Shown here in pieces: positions 29,065 to 38,025 of a stretch of 64,000 bases of DNA. Position numbers and translations under genes: made by a program. The DNA is from Candidatus Gemmiger stercoripullorum (GTDB lineage Bacteria > Bacillota > Clostridia > Oscillospirales > Ruminococcaceae): the NCBI GenBank assembly GCA_019119365.1, contig DWXD01000047.1, positions 31,570 to 95,569 of the forward strand. The letters run 5' to 3'. The notes beneath the pieces were generated by a model. That model saw only the letters and a program-made list of their open reading frames with translations. It was not told the origin of the DNA and did no database searches. The stretch's first letter is position 1. Each line of letters starts with the position of its first letter.

Positions 29065-30579
29065 ATGCCTCAAGTGGTCAAACTGGCGCCGGAAGAATGC
29101 AAGGCGCTGCGCACGGTGGACGAGCGGCTGATGTCCTATAACATCGAGATGGCCGAAGTCACCGGCGGTACGTTCTGGAAAGCCTACACCCCCGGCCAGA
29201 TTGCCGGAACCGAGGAGTTTCCCCCGTCCAAAGGGCTGGCCGATATGGCCAACTCGATGCAGGTCTACCCGCCCATCGACCTGTACAACGAAAAGCTGCG
29301 CGCGCTGGCGCGGCAGTTCGGCCCCGTGTGGGTGCGTGTGTCCGGCACCTGGGCCAGCAAGACCTATTATGATTTTGAAGGCACCGGCGTCACGCCCGAA
29401 GGCTACCAGAACCGCCTGACCAAAGAACAGTGGATCGGCGTGCTGGACTTTGTCAAAGCCGTCGATGCAAAGCTCATCATCTCGGTCGCGAACTGCCCCG
29501 GCCTGCACAGTGTGGACGAGCCGTGGAACCCGAGCCAGGCCGAAAAGATCTTTGCGCTGAGCAAGGAGTACGGCGTGCCCATCGACGCGGCCGAGTTCAT
29601 GAACGAGCCCAACATGCTGATGCTGTCCGGCGCGCCGCAGGGCTACACCGCGGCTGATTACGCCCGCGACCAGGACCTGTTCTTTGCCTGGGTGCGCAAG
29701 AACTACCCCGAGACCATCCTGGTCGGCCCCTGCAACACCGGCGACGACAACACGATGGGCCCCGGCGGCGAAAAGGAGAAGTCCGCGCACGGCGGCGGCA
29801 TCGCCAACCTGATGGGCAACGTTGCCAGCTGTGACGACCTGATGGCCGGGACCCAAGAAAAGCTGGACGTGTACAGCTACCACTATTACAACGGCATTTC
29901 GGAGCGCCTGGCTTCGATCATGCCGGCGTCCCACTGGCAGGCCGGCCAGGCCACGACCGAGGAATACATGGCCGTGGCCGGCAAGAGCTGCCGCGCCAAC
30001 ATCCCGCTGCGCGACAAATACTGCCCCGGCGGCCAGATGTGGGTGACGGAATCCGGCGACGCAGGCGGCGGCGGCGACACCTGGGCTTCGACCTATCTTG
30101 ATGTGTTCCGCACGCTGAACGAGCTGGGCGAGTTCGCCACGCTGACCGACGGCGTGATCTTCCACAACACGCTGGCGGCTTCGGACTATGCGTTTTTGGC
30201 GCGCGAAGTGTTCGACCCGCGGCCGAACTACTTTGCGGTGCTGCTCTGGAACCGCCTGATGGGCACGACCGTGTACGACAGCGGCGAGCCGCTGCGCGAA
30301 GGCGCGCGTGTGTTCGTGCACAGCCGCCGCGACGGCCAGGAAGGCAAGGTCTACCTGATCATCAACAACTCGACGACCGACGCCACCACCGTGGAGCTGC
30401 CCAAAGACGCCGTGCGCTATACCTTAAGCGCCGACAGCCTGCGTGCCCCGGTGATGAAGCTGAACGGCCGCGAGCTGAAGCTCACGGGCGAATATGAGCT
30501 GCCCGACCTGTCCGGCGAAGCCCAGCCCGCCGGTACGCTGACCGTGGAGCCCGCGACGATGGTGTTCCTGGTCGTGTAA
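29065..30579 (+). CDS. Glycoside hydrolase, GH79-like (beta-glucuronidase/heparanase-type)
   Basis: VRVSGTWASKTYYDF; acid/base context EFMNEPN; nucleophile-like WVTESGD; C-terminal beta domain. Confidence 0.75.
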   Translation: MPQVVKLAPEECKALRTVDERLMSYNIEMAEVTGGTFWKAYTPGQIAGTEEFPPSKGLADMANSMQVYPPIDLYNEKLRALARQFGPVWVRVSGTWASKTYYDFEGTGVTPEGYQNRLTKEQWIGVLDFVKAVDAKLIISVANCPGLHSVDEPWNPSQAEKIFALSKEYGVPIDAAEFMNEPNMLMLSGAPQGYTAADYARDQDLFFAWVRKNYPETILVGPCNTGDDNTMGPGGEKEKSAHGGGIANLMGNVASCDDLMAGTQEKLDVYSYHYYNGISERLASIMPASHWQAGQATTEEYMAVAGKSCRANIPLRDKYCPGGQMWVTESGDAGGGGDTWASTYLDVFRTLNELGEFATLTDGVIFHNTLAASDYAFLAREVFDPRPNYFAVLLWNRLMGTTVYDSGEPLREGARVFVHSRRDGQEGKVYLIINNSTTDATTVELPKDAVRYTLSADSLRAPVMKLNGRELKLTGEYELPDLSGEAQPAGTLTVEPATMVFLVV

Positions 30580-30612
30580 GCGCAGGCGCGCAATTTACCC
30601 CCCTATATGACA

Positions 30613-30645
30613 AGGAGCCCCCGGCGCTGTGCGCCGGGGGCTCCT
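30613..30645. terminator. Strong hairpin after the GH79-like gene, weak T tract
   Basis: Perfect 15-bp stem AGGAGCCCCCGGCGC-TGT-GCGCCGGGGGCTCCT. Confidence 0.5.
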
Positions 30646-30697
30646 GCGTGTCAAGGAACTGCCCGTTTCACCTTCGGCTGGCGTTTCCGCTACCGGG

Positions 30698-31173
30698 TAG
30701 GGCGGGCGGTTTCACCCGCCGCACCTTGGTGATTTCAAAATTGGAACGTGCGCTGCCGCAAGGTCCGGCGGGATGAGGGCATCCCGCCCTACGGCCGCCC
30801 GGGCGGCCAAAAACACAAAATTTGTTCGTAGGGGCGGGATTTACTGCGCCCGCAGGCGCGTTTCGGAGGCCAACCGCCGCGCAGCGGCGGCTCTTAGGCC
30901 GGAGATCCCGCCCACGGAACCCTGCGTCGCCGCAACATCCCCGGGACGATGCAAGCATCGTCCCCTACAGAGGTTTGTTATAACGCGGGAATCTGGTTTC
31001 CCGGTTGGCCGCGATGTTCGCCCCGGTTTGTAGAGGAGGTCCATGGCCCTCCCGTGGGTGTTTACGCCGCCGCAACGTCCCCTACAGGGGTTTGCGGTAT
31101 CGCCCGGGGCCGCGTTTTCCCGGTTGGCCGCCATATTCCCTCTGTTCCGCAGGGCGGGCGTTCACGCCCGCCG
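30698..31173. repeat. Intergenic hairpin-repeat cluster R2
   Basis: Hairpins at 30698-30723, 30767-30793, composite 30827-30915, 30943-30969, 31030-31054 and 31149-31173. Confidence 0.88.
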
Positions 31174-31241
31174 AACCTCCGCAAATTCAAAAAACATGTT
31201 CCGGCCGTCATTTTTTAAATCAGCGGTGCAAGGCAGACGCT

Positions 31242-32729
31242 CTACCGCCGGGAAGCAATCGGTTCTTCCGGGGCGATGGTTTCTTTGCCGGGTTCGGTCA
31301 GCAGCGCCAGCGTACCGGCGGCGCACAGCAGCAGCACCGGGGCAAAGTGCAGGCCGTAGCGGGCCTTTGTCTCCCAGAACGAGAGGAACAGCATGACGCC
31401 GAACAGCCCCACATACGGCAGGAACAGGCGCTGCTCGGCGCGGCGGGCGCACAGCAAGGCCCCGGCCGCCGCCAGGCCCAGCAGCAGGTACTGCCAGCTC
31501 TGCGCATAATAGACCAGCGGCATGTGCCAGCGCTGGCCCGGCACCGCAAAAGCGGCCGTCCAGCTGGCTTTGAGCGGCGTGGCGGCGTATTCCTCCGCGC
31601 CGTACAGGCCGTCGCCCCAGGTGCGCACGGCCTTGCGCAGGAAAAACACGGCGTTGCCCGCCGGGCTGCGCGCGGCGTAGTTTTCCGCAATGCGGGCGCG
31701 CAGCATCGCCCGGCGCGCGTCCACCGTGGGCAGCGCGCGGCAGGCGTCGACATCCGCCTGGCTGTAGTCGCCGTTATCGTGGCTGCCGTAGCACAGCCAC
31801 AGCTCGGTGGGGAAGGCGGCGCTTTCCCGGTTGGTCCAGTCGATGAACTGCCGCTGGAACAGCGTGTAACCGCCCTGCAGCAGCGCGAAGCAGAGCAGCA
31901 GCGCCGCAGCCGCCCGGCAGCGCGCGCGCCGGGGCGCAGCGCCCGCGGCAAAGACAAAGCCCAGCACCGCCGCGACCAGCAGCACCAGCACGCTGCCCTT
32001 GACCGCGCCGCCCGCAAATATGGCCGCGCCGCACAAAGCGGCCCAGCCCGCGCCCCCGCGGCAGCGCCAGCGCGCCCAGGCGGCAAAGGCCAGCGCCAAA
32101 AACGGCAGGCAGAGCGTGTCCGAATAAAAATACGGCGTCCACAGCCACAGCGGGGCCAGCGCCGCGCCGCAGGCCAGAAAGAGCAGCGCCGCGCTCTGCC
32201 GCCGCACAAGCAGCCACAGCGCATAGCCAAGCAGCGCCAGCGCCGCCGCAACGGCCGCGCAGTTGAAGGCGATGCCCGCGTAAACGCCCGCCGCAGCCCC
32301 CGGCGCAGCACCAAAAAGCGACGCCACCGCGTAGAACCCGCCCAGCAGCAGCGCCAGGCCGAGGTTGTTGGTGCAGCCGACGTAATAATCGTTGTAGGCG
32401 GTGAAGCGGCCGTTGGCCAGCAGCTCGGGCAGGCTTTCGTAAATAACGCCGAGATCGCTGACGAGCACATAGGCGAGCCCCTGCCCCAACACGAGCAGGA
32501 ACACAAAGTACGCCGCAGCCAGGCCGCCGTACAGCACCCGGAACCGCCGCGGCGGCAGGCGGTCGATGGCCGGGCCGAACCGGCGCAGCAGCACCCACAG
32601 CGCGCCCGCCAGCACGGCCGCCACCCCCAGCGCCGCGGCGGCGTTGTTGGTCCAGGCGGCGCAGCAGGCCGCCAGCAGCACAAGCAGCAGCACGCCGAAG
32701 GCTGCATAAAATACGCGCAGCAGTTTCAC
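31242..32729 (-). CDS. Multi-spanning membrane protein, glycosyltransferase family 39-like (GTG start)
   Basis: Multiple transmembrane helices; SDLGVIYESLPELLANGRFTAYNDYYVGCTNNLGLALLLG resembles PMT/ArnT-type proteins. Confidence 0.6.
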   Translation of the reverse strand: MKLLRVFYAAFGVLLLVLLAACCAAWTNNAAAALGVAAVLAGALWVLLRRFGPAIDRLPPRRFRVLYGGLAAAYFVFLLVLGQGLAYVLVSDLGVIYESLPELLANGRFTAYNDYYVGCTNNLGLALLLGGFYAVASLFGAAPGAAAGVYAGIAFNCAAVAAALALLGYALWLLVRRQSAALLFLACGAALAPLWLWTPYFYSDTLCLPFLALAFAAWARWRCRGGAGWAALCGAAIFAGGAVKGSVLVLLVAAVLGFVFAAGAAPRRARCRAAAALLLCFALLQGGYTLFQRQFIDWTNRESAAFPTELWLCYGSHDNGDYSQADVDACRALPTVDARRAMLRARIAENYAARSPAGNAVFFLRKAVRTWGDGLYGAEEYAATPLKASWTAAFAVPGQRWHMPLVYYAQSWQYLLLGLAAAGALLCARRAEQRLFLPYVGLFGVMLFLSFWETKARYGLHFAPVLLLCAAGTLALLTEPGKETIAPEEPIASRR

Positions 32730-32880
32730 CCGCACCGGCCCCGCCCCCGTTTTCCGACAGATTTCTGTTACCAGTATAGCAAACCTGCCCGGCCGCGGCA
32801 AGTGTCCTTGACGCCGCCGCAAGCGCCGTGGTATGTTATGATTGCATCCTGCCCGAACGCCAAACGCTGAAACCAGAATT

Positions 32881-33063
32881 GCGCGGTTCCATAAGAAAAC
32901 AAAGCCGCAAAACTTTATCTGCAAAGCGGCGTCTGCTGCGTTATCGGGCCTTGCATTCCACCAAGGAGTGCCGCGGCCCTCTGCCTTGCATCCGCCGCTT
33001 TGCAGCGGTTTTGCGGTGCCAAGCAGTTTTTGCGAAACCTTTGTTTTCTTATGTCAAGCGCGC
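32881..33063. repeat. Long nested inverted repeat / candidate structured leader
   Basis: CATAAGAAAACAAAG (32890-32904) with CTTTGTTTTCTTATG (33039-33053); CTGCAAAGCGGCG (32919-32931) with CGCCGCTTTGCAG (32993-33005); CCGCAAAAC with GTTTTGCGG. Confidence 0.85.
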
Positions 33064-33078
33064 TAAGGCGGTGAACTT

Positions 33079-33753
33079 ATGTGCTGTTCTTTTTTGGCCG
33101 CAGGCAAGACCGTCGCCGTCTGGCCCGCGGCCGCCCCCGGCGCGCCGGTTTTGTACCTCAACGCCGCCGCGGGCGAAGGCGAAGCCGTGCGCGCCGCGTT
33201 GCAGGCGCGCCGCCCGGGGGCGTATTCGCTCGTCTGCGTCAGCGGGCTGGACTGGGGGCATGACCTTACGCCGTGGGGCTGCCCGCCGCCTTTCCGCGGG
33301 GCGGACCCCTGCACCGGCGGCGCGGACGGTTATCTGCGCCTGCTGGCGCAGGAGATCCTGCCCGCGGCCGAAAGCCGCCTGCCCGGCCCGCCCTGCTGGC
33401 GCGGGCTGGGCGGATATTCGCTGGCCGGACTGTTTGCGCTGTATGCGCTGTACCGCACGCCGCTGTTTGCGCGCATCGCCAGCGTGTCCGGGTCGCTGTG
33501 GTACCCGGGGCTGATGGAGTTCCTCGCCGCGCGGGAACCCGCCGTGCCGCCGCAGCGCCTCTATTTTTCGATCGGCCGCAAGGAGGACCGCACCCGCAAC
33601 CCGCTGCTGCAGCCCGGCCGCGCCAACACCGAGGCCATCGCCGCCGCCTTTGCCGGGCGCGGCGTCCAGACAAAGTTTGAGCTCAACCCCGGCACGCACT
33701 TCACCGACCCCGCCGCCCGCACCGCCGCCGGGCTGGCCTGGCTGCTGGGGTGA
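33079..33753 (+). CDS. Alpha/beta hydrolase (esterase-like)
   Basis: GLGGYSLAGLFALYALY nucleophile elbow; SGSLWYPGLMEFL; GTHFTD. Confidence 0.8.
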   Translation: MCCSFLAAGKTVAVWPAAAPGAPVLYLNAAAGEGEAVRAALQARRPGAYSLVCVSGLDWGHDLTPWGCPPPFRGADPCTGGADGYLRLLAQEILPAAESRLPGPPCWRGLGGYSLAGLFALYALYRTPLFARIASVSGSLWYPGLMEFLAAREPAVPPQRLYFSIGRKEDRTRNPLLQPGRANTEAIAAAFAGRGVQTKFELNPGTHFTDPAARTAAGLAWLLG

Positions 33754-33832
33754 CGGCGCTTTTCCCGCAGCCGGCAGCTTTACCCGCTTCTGCTGCAGCA
33801 AAAGCCGAACGCAGCGCGAGCAAAACAAAGCA

Positions 33833-33885
33833 ATCCCCCGCCGCCGGTGCAGCAGCTTTCCGGCGGCGGGGGATGTTTTTCCTTT
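33833..33885 (+). terminator. Terminator
   Basis: Perfect 15-bp stem ATCCCCCGCCGCCGG / CCGGCGGCGGGGGAT followed by GTTTTTCCTTTT. Confidence 0.8.
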
Positions 33886-33972
33886 TCCCCTTGCCGAACG
33901 GCGAAAGGGGGCGTATAATAGGGAACAGTGTCGGCTGTGCGCGGCGCGCGCGGCCAGAAGGAGGAGTTAGTT

Positions 33973-35331
33973 TTGGAAAAACGTGCATCTTTTGGCTCGC
34001 GGCTGGGCTTTATCCTGGTCAGCGCAGGCTGCGCCATCGGCATTGGCAACGTGTGGCGCTTCCCCACCCTGTGCGGCGAGAGCGGCGGCGGCGTGTTCGT
34101 GCTGTTCTACCTGCTGTTTTTGATCGGCATGGGCATCCCGATTTTGACGATGGAGCAGGCCGTGGGCCGCGCCGGGCGCGGCAGCGCGGGCGCGGCGTAC
34201 CGCGCGCTGGAGCCCAAGGGTTCCAAGTGGCACTGGCACGGCTGGGCCTGCCTGGCCGGGTGCTGCCTGCTGATGATGTATTACACCACCGTCAACGGCT
34301 GGATGATGGATTACTGCTTCAAATACATCACCGGCGCGTTTGAGGGCACAACGCCCGAAACCGCGGGCGCGCTGTTCAACGAACTGCTTGCGAACCCGCT
34401 GGAGATGGGCTTCTGGACCGTGCTGACCGTCGTGCTCGGTTTGGTGGTGACAAGCTTTGGGCTGAACAACGGCCTGGAGCGCGTGGGCAAGTGGATGATG
34501 GCCGCGCTGCTGGTGCTGATCCTGGTGCTGGTTGTGCGCAGCGTGACGCTGCCCGGCGCGGCCGAGGGCCTGCAGTTCTACCTGCTGCCCGACTTTGGCC
34601 GCGCGGCCGAGGTGGGCCTGGGCAACGTGATCATGGGGGCGATGAACCAGTCGTTCTTTACACTGAGCCTTGGCATCGGCGCGATGGAGATCTTCGGCAG
34701 CTATATGGAGCGCAAGTACACGCTGCCCGGCGAGAGCGCGCGCATCTGCGTGCTGGACACCTTCGTGGCCATCAGCGCGGGGCTGATCATCTTCCCGGCC
34801 TGCTTCACGTTCGGCGTCAGCCCGGACAGCGGCCCGAGCCTGATCTTCATCACGCTGCCCAATGTGTTCGCCGGGATGGCCGGCGGGCGGCTGTGGGGCG
34901 CGCTGTTCTTCCTGTTCATGACCTTTGCGAGCTTCACGACGGTCATTGCGGTGTTTGAGAACATCATCGCCTGCCTGATGGATGCGTTCCACCTGGACCG
35001 CCGCAAGAGCGTGCTGGCGGGCGGCGCGTTCATCCTCATCGCCAGCCTGCCCTGCGTGCTGGGGTACAACATCTGGTCGGCGTTCCAGCCGCTGGGGCCG
35101 GGCTCCACCGTGCTGGACGGCGAGGACTTCCTCGTCAGCAACCTGCTGCTGCCCATCGGCAGCCTGATCTACCTGCTGTTCTGCGTTTCGCGCTGGGGCT
35201 GGGGCTTTGACAACTATCTGGCCGAAGCCAACACCGGCGAGGGCGTCAAGCTGCCGCGCTGGCTCAAGCCGTACTTCCAGTTTGTGCTGCCGGTGCTGAT
35301 CGTCGTGATTCTGGTGCAGGGGCTGCTGTAA
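33973..35331 (+). CDS. Sodium:neurotransmitter symporter (NSS) family transporter (TTG start)
   Basis: FGSRLGFILVSAGCAIGIGNVWRFPTLCGESGGGVFVLFY; AAGGAGGAG upstream. Confidence 0.92.
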   Translation: MEKRASFGSRLGFILVSAGCAIGIGNVWRFPTLCGESGGGVFVLFYLLFLIGMGIPILTMEQAVGRAGRGSAGAAYRALEPKGSKWHWHGWACLAGCCLLMMYYTTVNGWMMDYCFKYITGAFEGTTPETAGALFNELLANPLEMGFWTVLTVVLGLVVTSFGLNNGLERVGKWMMAALLVLILVLVVRSVTLPGAAEGLQFYLLPDFGRAAEVGLGNVIMGAMNQSFFTLSLGIGAMEIFGSYMERKYTLPGESARICVLDTFVAISAGLIIFPACFTFGVSPDSGPSLIFITLPNVFAGMAGGRLWGALFFLFMTFASFTTVIAVFENIIACLMDAFHLDRRKSVLAGGAFILIASLPCVLGYNIWSAFQPLGPGSTVLDGEDFLVSNLLLPIGSLIYLLFCVSRWGWGFDNYLAEANTGEGVKLPRWLKPYFQFVLPVLIVVILVQGLL

Positions 35332-35362
35332 AAGAAAAATACATCCAACCGATACGCAAAGA

Positions 35363-35400
35363 CTCCCCGGGACCGCTGCGGTCCCGGGGAGCTTTTGTGT
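35363..35400. terminator. Terminator between convergent genes
   Basis: 14-bp stem CTCCCCGGGACCGC-T-GCGGTCCCGGGGAG followed by CTTTTGTGTTTT. Confidence 0.8.
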
Positions 35401-35441
35401 TTTAGCTTATTACCAGGCAGGGCGCGCACAGCGAAAACCGC

Positions 35442-36440
35442 TCAGCAGATGCGCGGGAGCTGCGCGCCGGTGAGTTTGCCGAGGATGCGGCTGCCGCCGA
35501 GCGCGGTGCGCAGCACCACCGTGCCGGGGCGGCGGGCTGTGACGGTCCCGATGCGCGCCGCGCCTTCGCCGCCGGGCAGCGCGCGCAGCGCGGCCAGCAC
35601 AGCCGCGGCGCTTTCGGGCGCGGCGACGGCCAGCAGGCGGCCTTCGCAGGCGGAATAAAGCGGGTCAAGCCCCAGCAGGTCGCAGGCGGCGGCCACCGGC
35701 GCATCGACCGGGATGGCGGTCTCGTCCAGCTCGATGCCCAGGGCCCCGCCCTCCACAAACTCGTTGAGCGTGGTGGCGACGCCGCCGCGGGTGGGGTCGC
35801 GCAGGATGCGCACGCCGCCCGCATCCAGCGCGGCGGCGGCCAGCGCGCGCAGGCAGCGGCAGTCAGACTGCAGCGCCGCGCCGCCGGGCAGGCCGCCGCG
35901 GGCCATGAGCACAGCCGCGCCATGGCAGCCCGCGCTGCCGCTGATGAGCACGGCGTCGCCTTCCCGCAGCCCCGCGCGGCCCAGCCCCGGCGTGCGCAGC
36001 ACGCCGACGCCCGCGGTGTTGATGTAGACGCCGTCGCCCTGGCCGCGGGCGACGACCTTGGTATCGCCGGTGACGATCTGCACACCCGCCTCGCGCGCGG
36101 CGGCGGCCATGGAGGCGGCGACGGCGCGCAGATCGTCGAGCGGGAAGCCCTCTTCCAGGATCAGCGCGCAGCTGAGGTATTTCGGGTCGCCGCCCGCCAT
36201 GCACAGGTCGTTGACGGTACCGCAGACGGCCAGCTTGCCGATGTCGCCGCCGGGGAAGCGCCACGGCGTGACGACAAAGCTGTCGGTGGAAAAGACGAGC
36301 GGCCCGCCGCCGGGCACGATGGCGGCGTCGCCAAGGTCGGCCAGCGCCGTGTTGGCAAACGCCGGGACGAGGATCTCGTCAATGAGCTGCGACGTTTTCA
36401 GCCCGCCGCTGCCGTGGTCCAGCGTGATGATGTCCTGCAT
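35442..36440 (-). CDS. hypE: Hydrogenase expression/formation protein HypE
   Basis: ITLDHGSGGLKTSQLI; C-terminal PRIC with terminal Cys. Confidence 0.95.
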   Translation of the reverse strand: MQDIITLDHGSGGLKTSQLIDEILVPAFANTALADLGDAAIVPGGGPLVFSTDSFVVTPWRFPGGDIGKLAVCGTVNDLCMAGGDPKYLSCALILEEGFPLDDLRAVAASMAAAAREAGVQIVTGDTKVVARGQGDGVYINTAGVGVLRTPGLGRAGLREGDAVLISGSAGCHGAAVLMARGGLPGGAALQSDCRCLRALAAAALDAGGVRILRDPTRGGVATTLNEFVEGGALGIELDETAIPVDAPVAAACDLLGLDPLYSACEGRLLAVAAPESAAAVLAALRALPGGEGAARIGTVTARRPGTVVLRTALGGSRILGKLTGAQLPRIC

Positions 36441-36465
36441 GGCATGTTCCCCTTTCCTGTTTCGG

Positions 36466-37575
36466 TCACAGTTCGCCGTAACGGTACGCCGCGGCGCAGG
36501 CGCCTTCGCCCGAGACCATGCACGGGCCGACCGGGTCGGCCGGGGTGCAGGCTTTGCCGAACAGCGGGCAGGCGGCCGGGCGGCAGACGCCGCGCAGCAC
36601 CTGGCCGCAGCGGCAGCCGGGCGGCTCGGCGCCCGGCGCGGGCGCAAGGCCGAAGCGGACCGCGGCGTCAAAGGCCGCGTATTCCGGCCGCAGCGCATAG
36701 CCGCTTTGCGGGATGGCCCCAAGCCCGCGCCAGACGCTGTCCGCCGGGGCAAAGACCGCGCCGACGGCCGCCAGCGCGGCCGCGTTGCCCTGCGCGGGCA
36801 CGACGCGGGTGTATTCGTTTTCCAGCGCAGGCCGCCCGGCCGCCAGCTGGCAGACAAGGCGGTAGACCGCATAGAGGATATCGGCCGCCTCAAACCCGGC
36901 CACGACGGCAGGCAGGCCGCAGTCCCGCGGCAAAAAGGCAAAGCCTTCGGCCCCGAGGATGGCCGCCACATGCCCGGGGCAGAGCAGGCCGTCGGCCGCG
37001 AAATCGGGCGCGGCGGCCAGCGCGCGCAGCACCGGCTCGGTGCGCTTGAGCAGGCAGAGCAGCGAGAAGTTGGCAAGCCCGCGCTCTGCGGCCTCCAGCA
37101 CGGCGGCGGCCGTGCCGTGGGCGGTCGTCTCAAAGCCGACGGCCAGGAACACAACCTGGCGCGCGGGGTCGGCGGCGGCAAGTTCGACGGCGTCCATGGG
37201 CGAATAGACTGTCTGCACGCAGGCCCCCAGCGCGCGGCGGCGCAGCAGCGTATCACCGGGGTTCGAGCCGGGCACGCGCAGCAGGTCGCCGTAGCTGGCC
37301 ACCGTGACGCCGGGGCGGGCGCTGAGCGCGAGCGCCGCGTCGATACCGCCCGCCGGGGTGACGCAGACCGGGCAGCCGGGGCCCGAGAGCAGCTCGACTT
37401 CCGGCGCAAGCAGGCTGCGCAGCCCGGCTTTGGCAATGGCCATCGTGTGGGTGCCGCAGACCTCCATCAGCCGCACGGGGCGGCCGAGGGCGCGCGCGGT
37501 TTCGCGGATAGCCGCAATCAGGCGGCCGGCCCCGGCCGGGGCGCGGAACGCCGCCTCAGACAGTTCCCAGGGCAT
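36466..37575 (-). CDS. hypD: Hydrogenase maturation protein HypD
   Basis: MEVCGTHTMAIAKAGLRSLL; LLSGPGCPVCVTP; FETTAHGTA. Confidence 0.95.
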   Translation of the reverse strand: MPWELSEAAFRAPAGAGRLIAAIRETARALGRPVRLMEVCGTHTMAIAKAGLRSLLAPEVELLSGPGCPVCVTPAGGIDAALALSARPGVTVASYGDLLRVPGSNPGDTLLRRRALGACVQTVYSPMDAVELAAADPARQVVFLAVGFETTAHGTAAAVLEAAERGLANFSLLCLLKRTEPVLRALAAAPDFAADGLLCPGHVAAILGAEGFAFLPRDCGLPAVVAGFEAADILYAVYRLVCQLAAGRPALENEYTRVVPAQGNAAALAAVGAVFAPADSVWRGLGAIPQSGYALRPEYAAFDAAVRFGLAPAPGAEPPGCRCGQVLRGVCRPAACPLFGKACTPADPVGPCMVSGEGACAAAYRYGEL

Positions 37576-37783
37576 GGATGGCCTCCTCGATGCTGGCGAG
37601 GTTTTCCTGCGCCTGCTGCGGCGTGAGCTTCTGGATCGCAAACCCGGCGTGGACCATCACATAGTCCCCCACCTCAAGATCGGGCAGGAAATCCACCCGC
37701 ATTTTCTGGGTCAGGCCCGCGGCCTCCCCCACCGCCCAGCGCCCTTCGATCGAGACGACGCGCAGCGCAACGGCAAGACACAT
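37556..37783 (-). CDS. hypC: HypC/HybG chaperone
   Basis: MCLAVALRVVSIEG...VGDYVMVHAGFAIQKL. Confidence 0.95.
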   Translation of the reverse strand: MCLAVALRVVSIEGRWAVGEAAGLTQKMRVDFLPDLEVGDYVMVHAGFAIQKLTPQQAQENLASIEEAIHALGTV

Positions 37784-37830
37784 AAGCAGAACCTCCTGTT
37801 CAAATCAGGAACGAGAAATGTGGCGTGAGA

Positions 37831-38025
37831 AAATTAGGAATGAGGAATGAGGAATGAGAAATTGACACGGCGGAGGGTTTCGAGCATGAAGGGGAGGGCT
37901 GTAGGGGCGATGCGGCAAGGGTTGAAGGAAGAACGCTTTGCGCGGCCGTTCGGCTTGTCCCCTTTGACCATAAATCCCCCGCTGCCGCAAATTCCTAATT
38001 CCTCATTCCTAATTCCTCATTTTCC
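37831..38025. repeat. Inverted-repeat element with purine-rich GGAAT(T/G)A ends
   Basis: Perfect 16-bp IR ATTAGGAATGAGGAAT (37833-37848) / ATTCCTCATTCCTAAT (37998-38013) around a ~150-bp core. Confidence 0.75.

Noticed and set aside
31242-32924. 560-aa form of the GT39-like protein
   Set aside because: The N-terminal ~65 residues overlap the inverted-repeat and promoter region and look non-coding; a GTG at 32729 gives a normal transmembrane start.
32960-33000. T-box-like string AGGAGTGCCGCGG in the hydrolase leader
   Set aside because: Only a partial match to the T-box core. The downstream gene is not an amino-acid or tRNA gene and I see no specifier stem.
32828-33514. 228-aa plus-strand ORF covering the inverted-repeat leader
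   Set aside because: Out of frame with the hydrolase; composition is shadow-frame; the leader structure and the ATG at 33079 explain the region better.
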